Shown here piece by piece: positions 37,638-45,611 of a stretch of DNA of 64,000 nucleotides (position 1 is the first letter of the stretch; each line of letters starts with the position of its first letter). Source of the DNA: Rothia nasimurium. GTDB lineage: Bacteria; Actinomycetota; Actinomycetes; Actinomycetales; Micrococcaceae. Location: NCBI RefSeq assembly GCF_928391935.1, contig NZ_CAKMTD010000001.1:62001-126000 (forward strand). Direction: 5' to 3'. Both the position numbers and the translations under genes were made by a program. Below the pieces are notes generated by a model that worked only from the letters and a program-made list of their open reading frames with translations, was not told where the DNA came from and did no database searches.

Positions 37638-38593
37638 CAAGCGTCCGGATTAGCAGCACAATCATCAGCGACCAAACCCACCTTCACCCGCCACACATTC
37701 ACCAGCTGAGGCTCACTCGTCCGCTGAACTGTCCCCTCAATGACCTGCCAGGGCCCACCATTGACCGAATACTCACCCCGGTACTCAGTAACCAAAGTGA
37801 ACCAGTATTCACCGGTTTGCTCATATCGGTGGCTCGTTGGAGTCTCTTCATCCCAGATATGTTCTCCCAGTTGGTAGCCGGGGTAGGTGACCGGTCCTAG
37901 GGTGGTGCCGTCGCCGTAGTGGTAGGTGTAGCTGATGGGGGTGGCCTTGAGGGTGACGTTTTGGCCGTTGATGGTTTGGGTGAATTCTTGGGGGTTGGGG
38001 TTGGCCCAGAAGTTGGTGTTGTAGTTTTTGAGGGTGTGGGGTGCTCGGTCTTGGTGGGGTGTGGCTGCTTGGATGGGGAAGGTGTTGAAGTCGTGGGTGG
38101 TGAGGGTGATGCGGGTGGTGCGGAGGACGGGTTGGCCGTTTTCTTCGGTGAGTTCTAGGCCGGCGTCGGCTAGTTCGGTGGGTGTGAGGGGTATGCAGCC
38201 GATGGTGCCTTGGGGTGTGTTGTAGGGGGTGTCTGATCCGTCGGACCAGTCGGGTGGGACGAGTCCGAGGGTGCCGAGGGTGCCGTTGGTGGCGAGGCAG
38301 TAGGTGCCTGGGGTGGGGGCTGCGCCCACCTGGAGGGCTGCGCGGTTGGGATTGGTGGGGGTGTCGAAGTAGATGAGACGGACAGCTACAGAAAAATCCT
38401 CACCGTAGCTTTCTGGATGGCTTGTTTCTGGAGCATTATCAGCGCCCTCGATATTATCGAAAAAGTGGCTCTTTACAGAATCAATCGAAAAACCATCTTC
38501 AGTTGTACCTCCGGTGGTTTCAGCAAAAGCAACAGTATTGCTCAGAAGTGCTATTGAAAGAGCTACAGTCGTCACAGCTTTTGTTGTTTTCAT
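37619..38593 (-). CDS. Secreted protein with PKD-like region
   Basis: A 324-aa exported protein. The signal peptide is MKTTKAVTTVALSIALLSNTVAFA with a likely cut at AFA-ET. The body ends in a PKD-like segment: YTYHYGDGTTLG, then HRYEQTGEYWFTLVTEYRG and a final WRVKVGLVADDCAANPDAWGCG with two cysteines. It directly abuts the lipoprotein stop (38594-38596), so the two are cotranscribed. Composition changes inside the gene: the N-terminal part is balanced, while about 37870-38370 is strongly A/C-rich on the coding strand, suggesting mosaic origin. Function unknown. Confidence 0.7.
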   Translation of the reverse strand: MKTTKAVTTVALSIALLSNTVAFAETTGGTTEDGFSIDSVKSHFFDNIEGADNAPETSHPESYGEDFSVAVRLIYFDTPTNPNRAALQVGAAPTPGTYCLATNGTLGTLGLVPPDWSDGSDTPYNTPQGTIGCIPLTPTELADAGLELTEENGQPVLRTTRITLTTHDFNTFPIQAATPHQDRAPHTLKNYNTNFWANPNPQEFTQTINGQNVTLKATPISYTYHYGDGTTLGPVTYPGYQLGEHIWDEETPTSHRYEQTGEYWFTLVTEYRGEYSVNGGPWQVIEGTVQRTSEPQLVNVWRVKVGLVADDCAANPDAWGCGSS

Positions 38594-39313
38594 TTAGTTA
38601 ACAACCTCAGCAACCTCAACTGTCCAGCGGCTTGATTGCTGGTTGAACATCAAATGTATCTCAATGCCGTTGTACATGAAATCTTTGCTGTCCTTATAGG
38701 TTGCTTCTCCTTGATACCAAAGTACTGAATCTTTTACATCAAAGTTTGCTCCGAGGGAGTAGCTCCCATTGCCGTGCGATAACAGAAGGTCGTGATTTGC
38801 AATGATTTCACGGGTGCCACCAACTACCCAGCCACCTGATGTATATATTTCAGCGAGGGAATTGTAAAAATTATTTTCAGATTCCCAAGAATCTGATACG
38901 AGCTGCTGGATGGCGTCAGTATCTCCCGTTTGAATTGCGTAGTTCCTCAGCTCATTCCAGTAATCAATAAAAAGGAACAATGCCTCTGGCGACTCCACAT
39001 TCATCCCTGCCGGCTCTACGGGCTTGGGGACATTCTGGGCTGGGCCAAATTCATCAGCTGGCCGATACTCGCCTTCAGGTGCCTTGGAGCCGCCCGAGTA
39101 GGCCTGGCTAGGTGAGGCGCTTGCCTGGGCCGGGTCTGTGGTGGCGGTACTAGTTGCCGTGTCTGTTGCCGTTGCTGTGGGGGCAGCTGTTGCACTGCTA
39201 CTGGTTTCTGGTGTCGGCAGGTTTGCTGCTTGTTGGGAAGATCCGCAAGCGGTCAAGAACAAGGTGGTGATTGCCAGGGAAGCAAGCAGGGTGTGGGGTT
39301 TGGGAATATTCAT
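38594..39313 (-). CDS. DUF6318-type lipoprotein
   Basis: A 239-aa surface lipoprotein. The signal peptide ends in the lipobox LTAC (Cys at about residue 22), followed by a Ser/Thr/Ala-rich linker (about 25-75) and a globular domain with PKPVEPAGMNVESPEALFLFIDYWNELRNYAIQTGDTDAI. This matches the DUF6318 pattern common in Micrococcaceae lipoproteins. It is the first gene of a pair with the PKD-like secreted protein, with no bases between them. Function unknown. Confidence 0.75.
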   Translation of the reverse strand: MNIPKPHTLLASLAITTLFLTACGSSQQAANLPTPETSSSATAAPTATATDTATSTATTDPAQASASPSQAYSGGSKAPEGEYRPADEFGPAQNVPKPVEPAGMNVESPEALFLFIDYWNELRNYAIQTGDTDAIQQLVSDSWESENNFYNSLAEIYTSGGWVVGGTREIIANHDLLLSHGNGSYSLGANFDVKDSVLWYQGEATYKDSKDFMYNGIEIHLMFNQQSSRWTVEVAEVVN

Positions 39314-39721
39314 TGGGTTGGGTGCCCTTTCCTGTGACGTCTTTGTTCAGGGGTTTGGTTAAGACCCGGTGGTAGCCCTAGCGTGTGGGGTGCGCCTGTG
39401 GCTTGGGTCTTTAGTTCTTAGTTTTATCGGGTTGGGGTGAGGTGTGCAAGTGGTTGGTGGTTTGTGTCTGGGTGTTACGGGCACCCCAGGTAGGTTATCC
39501 ACAGGCCCAAACCGGCACCCGTCCCGACCTGTCATACCCACCAAACCGGCAGCATCCGCACCGGGCCCGCTCAGGCAGACCCGAAATTCACCCCGTCCGC
39601 CCGAAGTACATATCAAACGATATGCACTTCGGGTGAAAGACATGAACACCCGCACAAACCCGGCTGCAACACGCCCCCACCCCCTTGACTCATAAACCAT
39701 TCTTTATATAAAGTTTTCTTT
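39314..39721. promoter_or_regulatory. Divergent intergenic region with inverted repeat and ArsR promoter/operator
   Basis: No gene is credible in these 408 bases. They hold a perfect DnaA box (39495-39503), a 34-bp inverted repeat at 39600-39633 (8-bp and 6-bp arms separated by one mismatch, loop AAAC, no T-tract), and the promoter/operator described separately. The first 100 bases are the leader of the DUF6318 lipoprotein gene. Confidence 0.5.
39685..39712 (+). promoter_or_regulatory. Promoter and probable operator of the SmtB-like regulator
   Basis: TTGACT at 39685-39690 and TATAAA at 39707-39712 are 16 bases apart, close to consensus. The -10 lies inside the 12-bp perfect palindrome CTTTATATAAAG (39702-39713). 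Transcription would begin about two bases before the ATG at 39722, a nearly leaderless message. Overlap of palindrome and -10 fits autorepression by the encoded ArsR/SmtB protein. Confidence 0.65.
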
Positions 39722-40027
39722 ATGGAAACCACTGGCTCACCAACCCCCGAAGAACTCGAACCCTCCATCGCGCTCTTCTCGGCCCTCGCCCACCCCCTAC
39801 GGTTGGCGATCTGCCACCACCTCGCGGGGCAACCCCACACCGTCAGTGAAATCCACACCTGCCTAGGAGTCTCACAACCCCTAGCCAGCCACCACCTCAA
39901 ACTCCTCAAAGAGGCCCACGTCGTCACCAGCACCCAGGAAGGCCGCAAAACCTTCTACTCCCTGGCCGACAACCACATCAAACACATCATTGCCGATGTG
40001 CACCAACACACAAAGGAACAATCATGA
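39722..40027 (+). CDS. ArsR/SmtB-family metal-sensing repressor with SmtB-type zinc site
   Basis: A 101-aa winged-helix repressor. The HTH is in HTVSEIHTCLGVSQPLASHHLKLL (about 39-62). The C-terminal helix carries D83, H85, H96 and E99, the same D-x-H-x10-H-x2-E pattern as the alpha-5 zinc site of SmtB, so zinc (or Cd/Co) sensing is expected. A second, ArsR-type cysteine pair is not obvious. The stop overlaps the start of the metallothionein-like gene (ATGA at 40024-40027). Predicted to repress both genes until metal binds. That is inference from motif and layout. Confidence 0.9.
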   Translation: METTGSPTPEELEPSIALFSALAHPLRLAICHHLAGQPHTVSEIHTCLGVSQPLASHHLKLLKEAHVVTSTQEGRKTFYSLADNHIKHIIADVHQHTKEQS

Positions 40028-40347
40028 GCACCGCAACCCTGCACCGCGAATCAGAAACCCACGCCCACACCCACGGCCCCGACTGCGGCCACCAGGCCAT
40101 CATCCACCTGGACCACGTCGACTACCTCCACGACGGCCACGCCCACCGTGAGCACGAAGGCCACTACGACGAATGCACCACCTGCGAATGCAAGGACTGC
40201 AACGACCTCTGCGTCACCTGCACCTGCTCAGACTGCACCTGCGCCACCTGCAACCACAACACCTGCCAGTGCGCCGACTGCTCAGACGTCTGCGCCTCCT
40301 GCGCCTGCGACAACTGCACTTGCTCAACCTGCCAGCACGCTGCATAA
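40024..40347 (+). CDS. Metallothionein-like protein: His-rich head plus duplicated Cys-rich tail
   Basis: A 107-aa protein with 20 Cys and 14 His. Residues 7-47 form a His-rich head (ETHAHTHGPDCGH, HVDYLHDGHAHREHEGHYDE), a zinc-binding type seen alone in actinobacteria. Residues 51-103 hold 19 Cys and no aromatics, and consist of two 26-residue repeats (54-79 and 81-106). Each repeat is CxCxxCxxxCxxCxCxxCxCxxCxH, with cysteine spacing identical in both. That is metallothionein-like metal-thiolate chemistry. It overlaps the SmtB-like gene by four bases. Likely sequesters Zn/Cd/Cu in the cytoplasm. It resembles no classical SmtA sequence I know. Confidence 0.85.
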   Translation: MSTATLHRESETHAHTHGPDCGHQAIIHLDHVDYLHDGHAHREHEGHYDECTTCECKDCNDLCVTCTCSDCTCATCNHNTCQCADCSDVCASCACDNCTCSTCQHAA

Positions 40348-40384
40348 TACAGTCCACAATTTGGTGAACCACAGGTTTGGGCCG

Positions 40385-40402
40385 CTATTCCGCTCGGAAT
40401 AG
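40385..40402 (+). terminator. Small hairpin after the metallothionein-like gene
   Basis: CTATTCC/GGAATAG stem with loop GCTC, 38 bp past the stop. It has no T-tract and probably protects the 3' end or contributes to termination with the hairpin at 40419. Confidence 0.4.
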
Positions 40403-40418
40403 TAGTTCACTCACACAA

Positions 40419-40470
40419 AGCCCGCCCGCCAGAGAGCAAACATCGGCTCCTGGTCGGCGGGCTCTTTTTA
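40419..40470 (+). terminator. Intrinsic terminator of the ArsR/metallothionein operon
   Basis: AGCCCGCC (40419-40426) pairs with GGCGGGCT (40456-40463), followed by CTTTTTA. A short inner CCAG/CTGG pairing stabilises the large loop. It stands between this operon and the convergent FAH gene. Confidence 0.75.
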
Positions 40471-40539
40471 CCCCCTGGGGGCAAGCCCCACCCCTGTCTG
40501 ACAGGTCAGGACGACCGGGCGGCAGTAACCGAGTACAGG

Positions 40540-41367
40540 CTAGCTGGGCTCGGAACAGGTATTCGTTAGGGTGCCAATACCCTCGATTGCAGTCTGCACC
40601 ACCTGGCCGGGGGCCAGCCAGCGTCGGGGCCGCAGGGACAAGCCCACCCCGGCAGGGGTACCCAGGGCAATCAGGTCGCCGGGTTCCAGGGTCATAAAGG
40701 TTGAGAGGTAGGCCAGCACCTGCTCAGGCCCAAAAATCAGATTGGCTGTAGACCCCTGCTGGCGCACCTCCCCATCGACAGAGCAGGTCATGGCCAGGCC
40801 GCCCGTAATATCCAGTTCTTCCGGGCTCACAATCACCGGCCCAAAGGGGGTCATCGAATCCCAGTTCTTCCCCTGGAACCACTCACTGGTGCGTCCCTGC
40901 CAGTCACGCACAGAGACGTCGTTCATGACGGTGTACCCCAGCAGGTAATCAGCCGCCTCCTGCTCCGTGACCCGGCGGGCACGTCGTCCTACCACGGCAC
41001 ACAGCTCAACCTCCCAGTCAATCTTGCTGCTTTCCAGGGGCAACCGGATCTGCTCCCCAGGCCCAATCAGAGCATTACCAAACTTGGTGAAAATCGTGGG
41101 GTAGGTGGGCAGCTCAGCCCCTACCTCCTCAGCGTGGTCCGTAAAGTTCAGGCCTACGCACAGCACCCGCTTCACCTTGGTCAGCGGGGCAACGAGGTCA
41201 GCTTCAGTCACCTGGGCCTCCTGGGCCCCCAGCTGATCTGGACTCACCGACCGAAGATCACTTGACCCCAAATACTTATGCAGCGGCTTCGGGAGACGGT
41301 ACCACACTCCCCCGCTCTCAATCACAGCACGGGCCTTACCTTCGTGACGAATCTGCCCAAACTTCAT
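40540..41367 (-). CDS. Fumarylacetoacetate hydrolase family protein
   Basis: A 275-aa metal-dependent hydrolase/isomerase of the FAH fold. RVLCVGLNFTDHAEE, SKIDWEVELCAVVGR (metal-binding Glu), YTVMNDVSVRDWQGR and the C-terminal EPGDLIALGTPAGVG are the expected motifs. Actinobacterial proteins of this type include oxaloacetate decarboxylase/acylpyruvase-like enzymes. The substrate cannot be read from sequence. It is convergent with the metallothionein operon. Confidence 0.9.
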   Translation of the reverse strand: MKFGQIRHEGKARAVIESGGVWYRLPKPLHKYLGSSDLRSVSPDQLGAQEAQVTEADLVAPLTKVKRVLCVGLNFTDHAEEVGAELPTYPTIFTKFGNALIGPGEQIRLPLESSKIDWEVELCAVVGRRARRVTEQEAADYLLGYTVMNDVSVRDWQGRTSEWFQGKNWDSMTPFGPVIVSPEELDITGGLAMTCSVDGEVRQQGSTANLIFGPEQVLAYLSTFMTLEPGDLIALGTPAGVGLSLRPRRWLAPGQVVQTAIEGIGTLTNTCSEPS

Positions 41368-41550
41368 TGCCTACTTCCCCCTTCTATGACACGCCATTTT
41401 CACCGAACAAGGCCCTGCTCAGTACACTGAAATATGACATAACTTTGTAGTGGCTAGGTGAATTCTTGGTAAAACGGTAGGAATTCGTCAGCCAACAGAT
41501 TATTCTATACATCACAGTGTAAATCAGACCCAGACCTAAGGAGGCCTCCA

Positions 41551-42054
41551 ATGAGCGGCTTGATTACCCTCATTTCACAAACCTCACCGGCTACCAAGCC
41601 TCTGACCGTGGCAACCCGCCCTGCCCAGGTCGAGGACGCTGAAGCCCTGGCCCGCCTCTACTTCGCCTCATACGAGGACGAAAGGTTCAGCAGCCAGGAG
41701 GACGCGACCGCTGAGATGGAGAGAATCCTCAAGGGTGAGCACGGCGAGTTCTACGCTGACGCCTCCCCGGTCGTCGTCGATGAGCACGACCGAATCGTGG
41801 CCGCCTCCCTCTGTCTCAAGCACCGCGTCGTCACTGAGCCTAAGAGCATTCCGACCATTTACGAGCTGTTCACGGCGGCCTCCCGTCGCCGTGAGGGCCT
41901 GGCGGAGCAGCTGATTCGTCGCAGTATTGACCAAATGCATGAGGACGGTTACGAGCAGGTGTCCGTGCGGATTAGCGAAAACAATGCCGCCGCCCTGGCC
42001 CTCTACCTGACCCTGGACTTCAACCGTTGGTTCCCTGAAACAGATTTCATCTAG
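41551..42054 (+). CDS. GNAT-family N-acetyltransferase
   Basis: A 167-aa acetyltransferase. VATRPAQVEDAEALARLY starts the fold, IVAASLCLKHRVV and IYELFTAASRRREGLAEQLIRRSIDQM give the acetyl-CoA-binding motif A, and VRISENNAAALALYLTLDFNR is motif B. GGAGG lies eight bases before ATG 41551. The Q/R-x-x-G-x-G/A loop is present as RRREGLAE. Substrate unknown. A terminator shared with the convergent SRAP gene follows. Confidence 0.88.
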   Translation: MSGLITLISQTSPATKPLTVATRPAQVEDAEALARLYFASYEDERFSSQEDATAEMERILKGEHGEFYADASPVVVDEHDRIVAASLCLKHRVVTEPKSIPTIYELFTAASRRREGLAEQLIRRSIDQMHEDGYEQVSVRISENNAAALALYLTLDFNRWFPETDFI

Positions 42055-42071
42055 TCCTACACTCCCAGCCA

Positions 42072-42103
42072 CAACAGGCCTACCCTCCCGGGTGGGCCTG
42101 TTG
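42072..42103. terminator. Bidirectional terminator between GNAT and SRAP genes
   Basis: CAACAGGCC-T-ACCC pairs with GGGT-G-GGCCTGTTG around loop TCCC (14 bp with one wobble). It lies between two convergent stops at 42054 and 42108. Confidence 0.75.
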
Positions 42104-42107
42104 GCCT

Positions 42108-43091
42108 TTAGGGGGTGAGCCCGCTGAGGAGGTCTTGGTCGGCTTCTAGAAGATAGCGGCCGTTGTTTCGCACGTTGCCGACGTCGCGGTGGGTGGGGGT
42201 CAGCTGCCAGCCGGTGGTTTGGGCAAAGGCCTGGCCCCTAATGTGCTCTAGGGCCTCGGCGGCTGAGGCCCGGTAGGTGCGGGTTTGTTCAGGGGTGGAC
42301 TTGGGTGCTCCGGCTGGACGGCCCGCCCGCAGCCAGAGGGTGAGGGTATCGTCATTGCCCGCCCGGGTATCGTCCTCAACGCTAAGGGGTACAGGCAGGC
42401 GGTTATGAAGCTGGCCCAACTGCTCTTCCACCGGGCTGGCATAGACCTGCTCCCCCAGGTCGGCCAGGTTTCCCGGCTCAAACTCCCCGTTGCCCGGCGA
42501 GTCCATGGTGATGATAGAGCAAGACAGCAGCCACTGCCCCTCCTGGCCGGGGAAGGGCCCCTCAACCCCAGCAAACTCAGCAGGGATCTTCCACCAGGCG
42601 TAAAGGCCAGCGAAATAGATGGGGCGGCCGTCGGCCCGGTGAACATAGTAGGGGGTTTTGAGGCTCTTGCCCCCGGCGGTGGTTTCTGTTTTCCACTCGT
42701 AGTAGCCGCTGACCGGAATAGCACAGTGGCCTGAAACTGCGGCCTCCCGGAAGGTCGGCTTCTCAAAGATCGTTTCGCTGCGGGCGTTGAAGGCCCGGGA
42801 GGAAAAGGCTGGGTCCTTAGCCCAGGTCGGGAGCAGCCCCCAGCGGGCTGAGTGTAGCTCCCTGGTGAAGGCGGGTGAGGACGGCCCCGCCCCGCCCTCT
42901 GGCCCGCCTGGGGCGCCCGGGTGGGCGGCGGCGTCCTGAACCGTCTCCTCTGTTGCGAGCAGCCGGTCCACCAGAATCGGCACCGTGCTCGTGGGGGCCA
43001 CGTTGTAGTGGGTGATGGGCTCGGTGAGCTCCACCCCGGCCAGGTACTGAGGGTGTTCCATGGCTAGTTCAAGTGCGTAGCGGCCGCACAT
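42108..43091 (-). CDS. SOS response-associated peptidase (SRAP/YedK-HMCES)
   Basis: Protects abasic sites in single-stranded DNA by forming a thiazolidine crosslink through Cys2. The protein is 327 aa, starting MCGRYAL with the catalytic Cys exposed after Met removal. IPVSGYYEWK carries the conserved Glu, and LHNRLPVPL is the counterpart of the family HxRMP histidine. An extra Gly/Ala/Pro-rich insert lies near 60-72. Its ATG overlaps the upstream stop as TAATG, making it the last gene of a three-gene operon. Confidence 0.93.
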   Translation of the reverse strand: MCGRYALELAMEHPQYLAGVELTEPITHYNVAPTSTVPILVDRLLATEETVQDAAAHPGAPGGPEGGAGPSSPAFTRELHSARWGLLPTWAKDPAFSSRAFNARSETIFEKPTFREAAVSGHCAIPVSGYYEWKTETTAGGKSLKTPYYVHRADGRPIYFAGLYAWWKIPAEFAGVEGPFPGQEGQWLLSCSIITMDSPGNGEFEPGNLADLGEQVYASPVEEQLGQLHNRLPVPLSVEDDTRAGNDDTLTLWLRAGRPAGAPKSTPEQTRTYRASAAEALEHIRGQAFAQTTGWQLTPTHRDVGNVRNNGRYLLEADQDLLSGLTP

Positions 43092-43783
43092 TAGAAGCCC
43101 TCCTCGGCGTAGGCGGTGAGCACGGCATCCTCAAGATCATCAACGGTGATCAGGGGCTCAATATCGTTGGCTGCCCCCACGGTTGCCGGGTCAAGGGGCA
43201 GGCCCAGGGCCCGGTAGACGTCCCTGGTTACCGCTCGCAGCTCGTCCGCGCCTGTCACCACAATCCCTGATGAAAACCACCAGGCACCAGCGACCACCCG
43301 CTGGGCTGTACCAATCAGTTTCACCTTGTCCCCCGTAGGTTTCTGCCCCCATACCGAGTACTCACCAGGGCAGTACTCGCCGGGCAGCTCCCCCACCCCA
43401 GCCGGAACGCCCAGGTCACTCAAGGCACCGGCGAACATCTGGCCGAAAATGCTGTACCGTTCGTGGTTGCCGCTCACGGCGTCGGCGTCCTGCTGGAAGT
43501 GATCCACCACCAGGCACCCCGGGTGGTAGGCCGCCGCATGCCCGCCGACCCGCCGCACCAGGGTTTGGTACCCGTGGGCCCGGGCAGCGTCAAGGGCGCG
43601 GGGAAAGTTAGGGTTCAGCTCGTCCCGCCGCCCAAAAGCAACCACCCGCTCAGGCCGGTACAGGCGCAAGGACGACGCCGCCCCACCAGACCCCACCAGG
43701 CGGACAGTAGCCATAGCTGACTCAATCATCTCAGCCATCACCGGCGACGCTTCACCCGCAGAAAACCGTTGAACCTCTAGCAT
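43091..43783 (-). CDS. Lipoate-protein ligase A family protein
   Basis: BPL/LplA/LipB-fold protein of 230 aa starting at ATG 43783. RRVGGHAAAYHPG at 77-89 is the substrate-binding loop, and GDKVKLIGTAQRV carries the catalytic-type Lys. It could attach lipoate or octanoate to carrier proteins or act as an amidotransferase. It is too short to include the C-terminal LplA accessory domain. The start overlaps the upstream GNAT stop by one base, and its own stop overlaps the SRAP start in the same TAATG way. Confidence 0.88.
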   Translation of the reverse strand: MLEVQRFSAGEASPVMAEMIESAMATVRLVGSGGAASSLRLYRPERVVAFGRRDELNPNFPRALDAARAHGYQTLVRRVGGHAAAYHPGCLVVDHFQQDADAVSGNHERYSIFGQMFAGALSDLGVPAGVGELPGEYCPGEYSVWGQKPTGDKVKLIGTAQRVVAGAWWFSSGIVVTGADELRAVTRDVYRALGLPLDPATVGAANDIEPLITVDDLEDAVLTAYAEEGF

Positions 43784-44604
43784 TAGCCCACCGAAATTTC
43801 GTTCAGGCTCGTGGACACGAACTCCCACCAAGCCGGTCGGAAGCCCGCGTTCAGGGCAACCTGCTGGCTCGTGATGTGGGAGGGGCTCGTGCCGTAGAAG
43901 GGTACGAAACCCTCAGCCAGCACCGCCTGGGCAAGCTCAGAGACAAGGTAGGACGCCAGACCCCGGCCCCGGTAGGCAGGCAGAACGTCTATGCCGATTT
44001 GGCGGCACCAGTCGGAGTCTTCACTGGCACCGGCCAGGGCAACTAACTGGGTGCCTGCGAAGGCCCCGAGCACCTGCACGTCCGGGCGGAGTTCCTTGAA
44101 ACCGAGGGCATTTTCAAAGTCAGGATTACCCCGGTAGGCTTCGCACTCTGCCGGGGTGAGCCACCGGTACTCAAAGCCGGAGGGCGCAACTGGCCGGGCG
44201 GGGGCGTCCCAAAAATCCTTGCCCGGGGTGTAGAAAAGGGAGGTCCCTGAGAGTTGGAGGGCGTAGGGGGTGAGATAGTCGTTGAGTTTGCGGAGCTCAG
44301 AGTAATCCCCCACCCAGTTGCCGTTGTCGCCAGCCAGTAGGTTATCGGCGGCTTCACGGACGCGCGGGTGCTGGGCACAGATGACGGTGAGGCCCCGGTA
44401 GTTGATGAGGCGTAGTTCCCAGTGGTCCCGATAGCGGCGGCGGGCTGGGTGCATGTCGTCCAGGGGGAGGCGGGGGGCGGAGAGCTGGGTGGAGCCGTGC
44501 TGCCTGGCTATGCTAATGGCCTGTTCAGGCAGGCAGAGATCGATGGACAGCTGGGCTGCCAGGATGTCTTCTGCCTGGGTGTAGCTGGTGACGGGGGCGG
44601 GCAT
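43783..44604 (-). CDS. GNAT-family acetyltransferase with long N-terminal domain
   Basis: A 273-aa protein. The last 110 residues form the GNAT domain (VQVLGAFAGTQLVALAGASED, IGIDVLPAYRGRGLASYLVSEL for motif A, TSPSHITSQQVALNAGFRP for motif B). The first 150 residues are of the type seen in two-domain GNAT proteins and are otherwise unrecognised. It is the first gene of the operon with the lipoate ligase and SRAP genes. Substrate unknown. Confidence 0.85.
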   Translation of the reverse strand: MPAPVTSYTQAEDILAAQLSIDLCLPEQAISIARQHGSTQLSAPRLPLDDMHPARRRYRDHWELRLINYRGLTVICAQHPRVREAADNLLAGDNGNWVGDYSELRKLNDYLTPYALQLSGTSLFYTPGKDFWDAPARPVAPSGFEYRWLTPAECEAYRGNPDFENALGFKELRPDVQVLGAFAGTQLVALAGASEDSDWCRQIGIDVLPAYRGRGLASYLVSELAQAVLAEGFVPFYGTSPSHITSQQVALNAGFRPAWWEFVSTSLNEISVG

Positions 44605-44741
44605 GGCTCTCTTTCTGCTGGGGTTGTCTGTATCTAGGGTACTCTGTTTGCCGCCCCGGCGGAGGTGCTGGTTCGTGCCGGGTGCGGCTTCGTCGGGCTG
44701 CCCCGTCCTGTGTCGCTTGGCCCCGGCCCGGGCGGTAGGCT

Positions 44742-45227
44742 GTGGCTATGAAGATTGTTGTTTTAGGTTTAAGCGGTGCGGGAAAATCGACGTGGGCTCG
44801 ACGGCTGGCTGCCGGGTATGGGGTTCCGTTGATGCACCTTGATAGTGTTCACTGGTTGCCGGGGTGGGTTGAGAGGGAGCTGGCGGACGAACTTGCTCTG
44901 GTGGGTGAGTTTTTGGATGAGAATGACTCCTGGGTGGTTGAGGGCGGTTATTCTGATGTGCATTTTGAGCGGCGGTTGGCGGAGGCTGACCGGATCTATG
45001 TGCTCTTAGCGCCCCGCCTGGTGCGCCTGTGGAGGGTAGGACGCCGTTGGCTCACCTACCGCGGGACCAACCGGCCGGACATGACCGAAGGCTGCCCTGA
45101 GAAGCTGGATCTTGAATTTGCGAAATGGGTTTTGTGGGACGGCCCCAGCCACGCCCGCATGAAGGCCCTGGCGGACGTCCGCCACACCTACCCCGAAAAA
45201 ACAGTGTGGAAGAAGTGGTGGAGATAA
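44742..45227 (+). CDS. P-loop kinase-like (FlaR/adenylate kinase-related) protein
   Basis: A 161-aa nucleotide-binding protein. KIVVLGLSGAGKSTWARRLA holds Walker A (GLSGAGKST), followed by MHLDSVHWLPGW, and IYVLLAPRLVRLWRVGRRWL lies in the lid region. This is the pattern of proteins annotated as DNA topology modulation FlaR or AAA-type kinases. Two ATGs lie six bases apart (44742 and 44748). The second gives the family-like start MKIVV. Function unproven. Confidence 0.75.
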   Translation: MAMKIVVLGLSGAGKSTWARRLAAGYGVPLMHLDSVHWLPGWVERELADELALVGEFLDENDSWVVEGGYSDVHFERRLAEADRIYVLLAPRLVRLWRVGRRWLTYRGTNRPDMTEGCPEKLDLEFAKWVLWDGPSHARMKALADVRHTYPEKTVWKKWWR

Positions 45228-45366
45228 GCAGCTGATAGGTGATTGTAGTGGCTTCTGGGTGAGGACGACCAGCAGTGAGTCTCCGGGGGAGATAGCGTTA
45301 ATATTGTTGCGACAGATAGTTCTACGACATCAATTCTAATTCCACACCAAGCGAGAAGGGTCCCCA

Positions 45367-45603
45367 ATGTCTACGCATAGTGCCTCAGACGAGGATCGTA
45401 TACATACAGCTACAGAAGAGATGTTTAATCTCGTCCATCCACTGTTGGATAGCTCAACACAAGATTTCGTAAGGGAACTACTGTTTGTCGGAGAGGCAGG
45501 CATCGCTATTGATGTCATGGTTCCATATTATGTTGCTTCCACAGCGAAGCTTTCCCCAACTTCATCAGCCATCATCGAAGAGCTGCACGAGCTGAAACTC
45601 TGA
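45367..45603 (+). CDS. MafI-type immunity protein (first)
   Basis: A 78-aa acidic protein. MFNLVHPLLDSSTQDFVRELLFVGEAGIAIDVMV and the ending SSAIIEELHELKL match the short MafI immunity family (a helix, a GE-x-x-I/A-x-D/E core, another helix). ATG 45367 has AAGGG before it. No toxin gene lies upstream. The end is joined directly to a toxin-tail fragment. Low GC and different codon use mark the start of the cassette region. Confidence 0.55.
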   Translation: MSTHSASDEDRIHTATEEMFNLVHPLLDSSTQDFVRELLFVGEAGIAIDVMVPYYVASTAKLSPTSSAIIEELHELKL

Positions 45604-45611
45604 ATTGTGAG

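Noticed and set aside
39359-39700. Minus-strand 113-aa frame between the lipoprotein and ArsR genes
   Set aside because: Covers the palindrome, DnaA box and promoter; no motif or ribosome site.
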